Shown here piece after piece: positions 56,239 to 64,000 of a stretch of DNA of 64,000 bases (its first letter is position 1; each line of letters opens with the position of its first letter). The DNA is from Pararge aegeria (lineage: Eukaryota; Arthropoda; Insecta; Lepidoptera; Nymphalidae), in contig NC_053193.1 of the NCBI RefSeq assembly GCF_905163445.1, positions 310,001 through 374,000 on the forward strand, written 5' to 3'. The translations under genes and the position numbers were made by a program. The notes under the pieces were generated by a model. It was given only the letters and a program-made list of their open reading frames with translations, had not been told where the DNA came from and ran no database searches.

Positions 56239-56471
56239 GACGGCCAATTGGTGCAGTGGACAGTGGCCTGCTTTCGGAAACTGGAAAATGTTTGTATGAT
56301 AACATGAATGTTTTTCAGTGTCTGGATGTTTATATATATATATATATATATTATAAACATTTATCTATATGATTTATAAAAATATTCATTAGTTTGCTTA
56401 GTACCCATAATACAAGATACGCTTACTTTGGGGCTAGATGGCGATGTGTGTATTGTCGTAGTATATTTATT
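56239..56471 (+). repeat. SINE1 copy lacking box B
   Basis: Head 'gacggccaattggtgcagtg', then a deletion between 'ctgctttcgg' and 'aaactggaaaatg' that removes box B. A (TA)n expansion lies at 56333-56350. The tail borders M1. Confidence 0.78.
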
Positions 56472-56859
56472 TATACAACGTGTAAATGAAAACTGAATTA
56501 ATATTTCAGACGCTTTAGAGGTACATTATTTAATGTCTATGAGACTTATCTGTAAAAGCGAAACGCTAATATTTTATGAGTAAACCATTTCCACAGTTTT
56601 TACTGAAACAAATGAGATACTGCATTACATGCAAAAGTAAAATCAAGTGACTCCTGTCACTTTATTAGGTACGCGTCGCGTAGTGTAGGTATTATGCACG
56701 TGTTGGTATTTTATCTTCAATAGGGTTGGCATAAGTAAACACTTAGAATATTTTAATTTTATTTTTCCAAAAAGATTTTTGATTTAATATTTTTACAGTG
56801 TGATACCTTATAAAATATATTTATGCACCCTTCAATATTATTCCGTTACATGTTGTATA
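56472..56859. mobile_element. MITE-like element M1, copy 2 (inverted)
   Basis: Left end TATACAACGTGTAAATGAAA, right end reading inwards TATACAACATGTAACGGAAT. The inner block 'cctgtcactttattaggtac' to 'aatagggttggcat' matches copy 1 (3219-3587) on the other strand. Confidence 0.6.
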
Positions 56860-56860
56860 T

Positions 56861-57093
56861 TTAAGTTAGCCCTTGACTACAAACTCACATAGCGGTTAGT
56901 TATGACGGTTAGTAATCGGTTTACATGCATCACTGTACCGGAATGCTAAATCGCTATGGCGCTGGCCTTTGTCGTTAATGTGGTATATAGCCACGGCCAA
57001 AGCAAAGACCAGAAATAAATAAGAACTCTTTAAGTTCCAAAGCCCTGCTGCAGATTGAACCTTGGATTTGTAACATCACTGCGCCAGGGAATG
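56861..57093 (-). repeat. SINE3 copy with tRNA-like head
   Basis: Tail 'gttagcccttgactacaaac', body 'tagccacggccaaagc', and at 57040-57090 the head, reading on the minus strand 'tccctggcgcagtgatgtt' (box A) and 'caaggttcaatctgcagc' (box B). Confidence 0.7.
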
Positions 57094-58426
57094 TCGACTC
57101 CGTTGGATTTTTTTCGCCTAGTTGGCTCATTCTGTATATGTAGAGTTAGTAAAGAATTTTGGCCCATGAAACGAAACTGACTTAGGTATAATAAAAAAGT
57201 TTGAAGTAAACTCGCTCTATCAAGGCCTCGAAAATTTCCAGCCTTACGGATGGCCAATAGTATTTCTCTTTTAAAGTGCAGTCGTCGTCTAACTGAGTAA
57301 GTACCTACTGGGAATCAGCTATCGTGATAGGTAACGTCCCTCTTTGATATCCATGAGGTTAGATGAGAGAATCCACGGCCAATAGGCCCAGTAGGTATCA
57401 CGTAGGGGCAGCTTTCTGAAGTGTTAGTTATGACAAACGGATTCCACAATTAAACAGGCTACATAAATGTCAGTATACATCAAACATCTTCAGAATCAGA
57501 ATAACGAATTCAAATAATCAACATACATACATGCTTAAACTTAAAGTTGTACGGGTTGCTTTTCAAAGTTAAGCTACCAGTGCTAAAACGCCCCTTAGAA
57601 AAAGTCCACGACAAACTACACTCGCAGCCAAAGCCAGTTTTATCACTCGCAGGCTTTCTCTTTCATATGAGAGAGATGTAGAGCTAACATCCTCAAGGCT
57701 GCCTCAATGGGAGTTTGCGGGCACACAATATAATGCACTCGAAGAAGGACACGCGCTAACCAGTAATGTGTATTTAATTAATCTTACGTAAGTATTATAT
57801 CTTTTATCCACATAGTTATAAGCTACTCGTGCCTATAATAGCTGCATACAAAGCGTATCTTGATATAAATATCATACAAATTACAAATACGAATTATCTT
57901 GCTTTAAATAGGCCTACTTTACAGGCTCCTTATAAAATACTATTTTTTTATAAGAAAGTTAATAATTCAGATCAATTCAGGGGTCAGTATGATGTAATTC
58001 TATATTTTGTTTTAACGTATGCGATGGTCGGTCAAAAACACCTTCAAGGTAATATTATAAAAGCATTTATAGTTTCATTCAACCAAACTAAGAACTATAA
58101 ATAAAGCTAGATAGGTTTTTCAAAGGAGATATGACAATGTTGCCAAATTCTGTAATCTTATTAGCAGAGTGAATCTTAGGCCGAAGTAACTTTTCAGTTA
58201 CTCTATATTATTAAAATATGATGTAGTAGGGTTAAAGGTTTTGTAATGTTACACAATAATAAAACAAACAATACGTTTACTATCGATCACTGTTGATGAG
58301 ACTACCCGTTTCAATAAACTGTTTTATGTATAGTAAGAAATGAGCGTATGCACCCCGTAGTACAAAGAAAAGCGTCTTACTCAAGCACGCTACACTTGTG
58401 CTGCTACGCAGCCGCGGTGCGGGGCG
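57094..58426. other. Upstream region of the ETS gene
   Basis: AT-rich until about 58380, where GC content rises towards the gene. The 91-codon AT-rich frame at 57829-58104 has no recognised domain. The promoter should lie here or just downstream, but no core element can be called with confidence. Confidence 0.4.
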
Positions 58427-58432
58427 ATGTAA
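58427..58432 (+). promoter_or_regulatory. Minimal uORF (ATGTAA)
   Basis: A start codon followed directly by a stop, 97 bases before the main ATG. If transcribed in the 5' UTR, such start-stop elements can hold initiating ribosomes. Whether the transcript includes it is unknown. Confidence 0.4.
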
Positions 58433-58460
58433 ACAAACAACTTGGGACGTCGTACCTAGT

Positions 58461-58532
58461 ATGAATAACGCAGGCCCAGCGCTCGCCGCCCATTCTGTTG
58501 CGAACCGCCGGTCGCGTCGCACGCTGCCATGA
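58461..58532 (+). promoter_or_regulatory. 23-codon uORF overlapping the ETS start
   Basis: ATG at 58461 opens a frame of 23 codons whose TGA (58530-58532) overlaps the main ATG (58529-58531) as ATGA. Translation of the main ORF would need leaky scanning or very local reinitiation. Functional only if the mRNA starts upstream of 58461. Confidence 0.45.
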
Positions 58533-59424
58533 TCGATTACGCGCGCCAAAACATGTGTGACTTCTACCTGTCCCCTCCCCAACCGGCGCCCGCGCGCCTC
58601 GACGATTTCAACGTCTTCAAGAAAGGAAACGCCACGTTCACCTACGGGAACCTCTATAACTCCTACGAGATGTGCTCCGAAGCAGAAGCGGACACCAACA
58701 ATGTTTACTACAACTTGTTAAACTTCCGCGAGTACCGCCAAGACACCGACGGCTGGAAGAACAAGGTGGTGCAAGACTGGAACTCCGACGAAACTGTCGC
58801 TTGGATCTACGACTGTGCTATTACACACGGTTACAGCGAACTAGATGTTCCGTTTCACAATTTCAGGATTTCTGGTCATGAGCTCAGGATCAAGAGACGC
58901 GAAGAGATCATGGATCTTATGGTGCATCCTCACGTCGACCCCGAAGTCTCGAGGAGGATAGCCCACACAGTTTTCGATAGGCTGCAGTGCCGTCTCAACG
59001 AAGAGATGCGACAGCAATCAGTGTTGCGATACGCGGATAGTGCTCCATACACCCAATACCATGAACAGACAATCTTAGATTTGGACTATTGCAATGACAG
59101 AAACAGAGGATATACGTCGGATTACAAACCGAACGATATTAGTTTAATGAGCGCTGCAGACTCTAGCGATGATCACGAGGATACATTCCGTATGGAAGCA
59201 TCTTCGCCGGCTTGTTCCTATGGTAGTGACGGAAGCAAATCTGGGGATGAAGATGACAAGAAGAAACCATTCAAGAGGCCTCCAGGTCGTCCGAAAGGGT
59301 CAATCAAGAAAGACAAACGGCCACGAAGCGTGTCCGTCCCACAGTTCCTGAGGGATCTTTTGTTGGATGAAAGATTCTGTCCGTCAATAATTAAATGGGA
59401 GGATCACTCGCTTGGAAAGTTCAG
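58529..59424 (+). CDS. ESE/ELF3-like ETS transcription factor, first coding exon
   Basis: Encodes 298 complete codons plus two bases of a DNA-binding regulator expected in the nucleus. Residues about 83-150 form a Pointed/SAM domain (DWNSDETVAWIYDCAITHGY then FRISGHELRIKRREEI). Acidic serine-rich stretches lie at 207-245. Residues 249-258 are an AT-hook (KRPPGRPKGS) followed by basic KKDKRPR. The ETS domain starts near 269 with PQFLRDLLL and IIKWEDHSLGKF. The exon ends after AAG TTC AG at a GTGAGT donor, so the DNA-recognition helix is on a later exon outside the window. The order PNT, AT-hook, ETS is that of the vertebrate ESE class (ELF3), which suggests an epithelial regulator by homology. 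ATG 58529 has a good context (GCTGCC before it). Confidence 0.9.
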
Positions 59425-59430
59425 GTGAGT
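59425..59430 (+). other. 5' splice site of ETS intron
   Basis: CAG|GTGAGT fits the consensus well. Reading through would meet TGA at 59426-59428 at once, so retention of the intron would give a protein with Pointed domain and AT-hook but without a usable ETS domain. Confidence 0.88.
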
Positions 59431-61378
59431 CAAACGCATTGTTGGTTTTAACATATTGTCTTTGTATACATGTAGGTATCAGTGAGCAAAATGTGAAGTC
59501 GTGATCAGTTCATTTGTAAGATGCATCTCGTGTTGTACTGGTACGTAATTCATCACGTCTGAGGCACGTGGATAAGCGCGTGTCGCAGTCAATTTTGCAG
59601 TTAAACAGCTAATGCGACAGCATTAATATGTTTAGAGATCTGTTCTATTGTTTCAGAATAGCAATTATCTCAATGTGTTAAGATCATAGATGCAACTATA
59701 CAATGTATTACGACACAATAATTTACGTACCTAGAAAACTACAATATTTATTACAAAAAATTAAATTTGTTTTAGATAATGTCATCAGATTGAAATATGT
59801 TTTACCACAATAATCACTCTCAAAATATTTTTAAATCTAAAACTCATCAAAAACTTTAGTAGCTTTAGCGAAACGTAAAAGTATACTAACTAAAGTAAGT
59901 TACAGTTTATGCCTACTGCTGTATTCGTGTTTTGGAAGTTTGGGATATCGCAAAATTCATTTTATACAATACTAGCACGTGCCTGCGGTTTGACCCGAGT
60001 TAACTGAGGATGAAATGTAATCCAGTTTAACGTGGATACCTTATTCTAACATGTAAACCCCTCTAGTGCATCCCATAATTTCATTTTGTCATTGTCTTCT
60101 AAACTATGCATCCAAATAACATGGTTTACTTTGAAAATTATTAATTCTTGCTACGGTTTGATATACGAAGTGTAAAGTAATTCAACCTGCGAAGCTGATG
60201 GTAGGAATTCTAATTGCATAGTGTACTCGTATGTAACAACTGTAATTAATTTGCAGCAAGTGGCGAGTAGCAATTTTATAATATAAACTTTGTTATTCAC
60301 ATGACTAGAATCAGCATCATCTTTGTCATTCAAATAGGCAGTACTCTTTTGAAGCATTCATAAATATTTCAACATATATACTTCAATACTTTCCAATGTA
60401 GTGTACATTGGTTAGAAATCGCTTATACGGTCCAGTCAAATGTATATGAAAAAAGTTAAGACGTACAATATTGTATATTTCCAGTTTTAGAACGACAACC
60501 CAAGTTATCCCGCATCACTCATATAGTTAAATCAGTCATATACTTGTAAATACAGAAGCCCGCGGCTGTTCCTTCGAAAACTTTCTCAAAAAGTATTTAC
60601 AGCCGTAGATCGTAAGTTAAAGAAGAAGTTTAACCTCGGTAAGGGAAGCGAACCTGCCGGGTAGCTATACGGTTATTTCCGAAAATGTTTTATTTTTATT
60701 TTTGGTGACTTTAGTTACACTATTTTGTATCGTAACATATATACAATTATCTTTTATTCTACTTCTTCGGTCCACCTAACAGACTCCATTTGAATCTCTT
60801 TACTCTATGGCCGCTTCATAACTATTAAATCGCGGTTAGTTAAATTATCATCAAAATTATATGTTCTTAGTTAAAAATGAATAAGAATCCAGCTCTTTTA
60901 AAATATGATTCTCAAAAAGATGCCTTAGCCATTAATAATTCTGTTATTAAAACAATAAAAATCGTAAAGCAACATATAAAGGTTCTGTTGTCTTACGCCT
61001 TAGAATCTGCATTTTAAAGAACAGGCATCACATATTATTCCGACCTTCAACGAAGCGAATAAAAACACTCCAACATGCCAATGTGACTTTGTTGACTGGT
61101 CTTGTACGGTCATATTTTATAATCAAACAAAAACGTTTCTTTTAATATGCTTAAGATTCATAAAGTTGTAAGATGAAAACTCGTTTATAAAACTTTTTTA
61201 AGAGACATGTCAGACATTGTTATGTTGGGAATTCATTTAAATAATATTTAATTTCACAGTTAACTGTTCCACTTTTATTTTTGAGGATTCTACGGACAAT
61301 CCAATTTTATTTCTTATATGAATCTCGTTATCGATTAACGAAAATATAAAAATAATTATAAATATTCGTTAATCTTGG
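59425..61378 (+). other. ETS intron, proximal part
   Basis: AT-rich. Weak Helitron-like traces lie near 59975 and 60560 ('cccgcggctgttccttcg'). No acceptor followed by ETS coding sequence was found. Confidence 0.55.
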
Positions 61379-61645
61379 ACGGCCGATTGGCGCAGTTTGC
61401 ATCGACCCTGCTTTCTGAGTCCAAGGCCGTGGGTTCGATTCCCACAACTGGAAAATGTTTGTGTGATGAGCATGAATGTTTTTCAGTGTCTGGGTGTTTA
61501 TATGTATATTCCAAGTATTTATGTATATTATTCATAAAAATATTCATCAGTCATCTTAGTACCCATAACACAAGCAACGCTTACTTTGGGGCTAGATGGC
61601 GATGTGTGCGTCGTCGTAGTATATAAATTAAATAAATATAAATTA
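61379..61645 (+). repeat. SINE1 copy, full length
   Basis: Head 'gacggccgattggcgcagtt', box B 'gggttcgattcccac', body and tail with AAAT repeats. It lies in the ETS intron in the sense orientation. Confidence 0.88.
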
Positions 61646-64000
61646 GTATAAAAATCTTAAATGTATTTTTTCCTACAAAATATACACTCATATTAAACAA
61701 TTTATCTGTTAGCGTGTAGTACTTAAGCCCTGTGTTCTCAGGCACAACAGCACATGTTTTTATAGTTTGCCTTCACCTTGCTGGTTTGACTTTGTCCTTG
61801 GTCGATTCACACGTTAAGTTGCAATTTTTAATGACTACCTAACTCGCTTTTATTTCTTGAACTATAAGGTCTCTTACCGTCTGATTCAGCTGCATTGTTT
61901 TCTTTAGAAGTTTGTTAAAAGTTCGATCATTATAAATGCGTCGTTTTGATGTGGCTCGGATCAGGTAATTACTGTGTTGACCTTTATCATCTTACCTCAA
62001 GGGTTAGATTTGCATCCTGATTTTGGAATTGGTTGTTGCTAGGTAGGTAGGTATAACTCGCTGCGTTTTTGTTATAAGTGAGGGCCAGCGTGACCACAAA
62101 AAAAAACAATTTTATTAAAATCTGCGTTGAGTTATTGATCATCTGCCATTTTAACGAAGAAGTGATAAAAACTATTTGTAAAAATCAACTTGACAAGCCA
62201 ATATAAAGTATAAAAACCGGCATGTGCGAGTTGGAATTGCACACTAAGGGTTCCGTCCCATGAAGAATGATTGCTCGATAATACCGTACAAATTATTCGA
62301 TATTATCGAGCAAGTTCATGCTTGACAAAATAGTCGGGCTAAGGTAGTTTTAAGTATAGTTCTAGATTTACTTAGGTACAATGATTTACACACTTATGTC
62401 TATGTATTTTACTAGCAAAGTGAGGATTTACAATATTCACCTAACGCGGCATATTATGTTTATAAATGTATATGTCTAAACATAATAGACGGCTAGACCG
62501 GTTTCTGTTATTCGAACAATTCTTAGAATACTTTGTACATTAACACTTGCTGAGGACGTTTGTATGATCCGTTGTTATGAATGTTGCATGGATTGTATAA
62601 CCATTAGCAACAAATATTTGAGGAAACAGTTTGCATGAAATGTATAATAATTAAATGCAACTTTTTATCAATGAAAATGTATTGATACGGTGGTATTTCT
62701 TTTACTTTAAATTCCTTTTATTATTGCCCGAATGAAGGATATTAAAACTTTAATCTATAATGAAAATTTATGCGTATTTTTAAATTTTAAATCTTAGAAG
62801 TGATCTTTTAACTACTTATCTTTTACTGAACTGTTTTATTTACATCAATAATTCGTAAGCATGGCAATGTTATACTATACAACCTTTTGTAACTTTTGTA
62901 AAACTTCGAAGGAAATAAAGCGTAAATACTGATAAGTTACACGTTTTGAATTGTATTGAATTCCGTATTGTAGTGACTATAGCTGAATTTAGCACCGTGG
63001 TAGTAATTCGGAAAAAACAAGATCCTTGGCTAGTGGGGCATTGGGAGTGGAGGGGGGCGGCGCCCTGCAGTATAGATTTTTTCGTTTCCACGACGCTCAA
63101 GGCCGGGCCGCTTCCGCCTTGCGCTTCCTCGCCTCGAGACACGTGGGAGGTACACTCCAGGGCTCCCCGGACACTGTCACTATATCTGTTATGTTACAAT
63201 AATAAACTTATTACTAATTTGCAATATGGCCTAGTTTGAGATTATTTCGTACCTACGTATTTCATCTCCCACAAAATAAAAAAAATCATATTGAAAAAGC
63301 GCAACTGCTGAGTTTCGTGCTGGCTACTTCTCGATCAAATCTGCCTAGCGAATGAGTGCTAAAGTCACTTTAAACGGACAGACTTGACGTTTCAAAAGTC
63401 TTTCATGTCTCACAAGGTAGATTTTTTTTAGTTAAATTTTCAATTATTGATGTTGGAAAAGGGGAACTGCTGAGTTTCCTACCGGCTCTATCTCGGTAAA
63501 CTCAGTACAAACCGATAGACGTTTCAAAAGTCATCTCTCACAAGATATAAAAATGAAAGTAGGATTTAAAATTGCTAATGTTGGAAAATAGTAACTTCTA
63601 GGGTTATTGTTGGATCTTACTCATAGAATCTTACTTTTTCTTCTTTCTACTTATTTCAAAACCTTTATTATATAATTATGTCACTATCAAAGTATTCGGT
63701 GTTAAAAGTTTTTGGGAGTTACGATCGTACTTATAGTCATAGAGGTAAAACCACTGTGAGACTGAGATTTTTTTGCCCTCAGATATTTAATAATGTCTAA
63801 ACGTCAGTGTGCGACTTCTTTGAACTATTCGTTGAAAAGTATAATTAAGATAATGGTTTTGATAGTTATATATATGTAATACGCATTTAGGTTTTTACTG
63901 ATCATAAAAGTCGTGATTGGAAACGTGTTTTACTAAGGTTTACTAAGTTTATGTTTAGTTTTACTAACTACAAAGTATAGTATAAATTAACATGTTATGG
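61646..64000 (+). other. ETS intron, distal part with repeats
   Basis: 62205-62265 is a repeat piece ('ggcatgtgcgagttggaatt', 'aagggttccgtcccatga') followed by a 13-bp perfect hairpin at 62271-62313. 62968-63214 is a GC-rich block of unclear origin. 63285-63600 has two to three tandem diverged repeat B units. No downstream ETS exon lies before the window ends. Confidence 0.5.
62968..63214 (+). repeat. GC-rich block, possible solo LTR
   Basis: GC-rich sequence ('gcggcgccctgcag', 'ggccgggccgcttccgcctt') starts after TGTAGTGAC and ends with an AATAAA-containing 'caataataaacttattac'. This resembles an LTR layout. No flanking target duplication was confirmed, so the call is weak. The open frame through it is not identified. 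Confidence 0.25.

Noticed and set aside
57829..58104. 91-codon frame upstream of the ETS gene
   Set aside because: AT-rich, alternative start codon, no domain, no splice or promoter support.

Overview
The window is AT-rich insect genomic DNA, most likely from a lepidopteran, probably a butterfly. The evidence is the make-up of the interspersed repeats: a tRNA-headed SINE with at least 14 copies or pieces, LINE 3' ends with a conserved short hairpin, Helitron-like ends carrying the 'gacttcgtccgc' block, and RTE, CR1/Jockey-like, hAT and Ty3/gypsy-type elements. No bacterial-type operons, CRISPR arrays, rRNA or convincing tRNA genes are present. No species is claimed.

Only one host gene is convincing. 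At 58529-59424 (+) lies the first coding exon of an ETS transcription factor with a Pointed/SAM domain, an AT-hook and the beginning of an ETS domain. This order matches the ESE (ELF3-like) class. The exon stops at a clear splice donor inside the ETS domain, and the rest of the window (59425-64000) is its intron. Two upstream ORFs sit just before the start codon: a minimal ATG-stop, and a 23-codon uORF whose stop overlaps the main ATG.

The rest is mobile DNA in different states of decay. 1-10 kb: SINEs, MITE-like foldbacks and decayed LINE tails. 10.77-12.28 kb: a 5'-truncated LINE with a long reverse transcriptase ORF and an (ATT)n tail, abutting a second LINE tail. 13.8-14.8 kb: Helitron-like ends. 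15-29.9 kb: mainly AT-rich DNA with scattered SINE and LINE pieces. 29.97-33.35 kb: a Jockey-type LINE with a complete 969-aa endonuclease/reverse transcriptase ORF, joined to ORF1 through an overlapping TAATG.

36.1-39.7 kb holds a nested structure. A 3,173-bp LTR retrotransposon with two apparently identical 273-bp LTRs and a 4-bp target duplication is inserted in the 3' coding end of a LINE. Its only long ORF fuses a Gag-like region directly to a complete-looking integrase, with no protease, reverse transcriptase or RNase H. I regard this as the most novel object in the window.

40.3-44.6 kb is a full-length 4,302-bp hAT transposon with an 8-bp target duplication, matching TIRs, dense GTCTTG arrays at both ends and a two-exon BED-zinc-finger transposase. 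The transposase is broken by one in-frame stop about 25 codons before its natural end. 44.6-58.4 kb is a patchwork of SINEs, Helitron-like ends and foldback elements. It includes two cases where one repeat visibly splits another, giving relative insertion ages.
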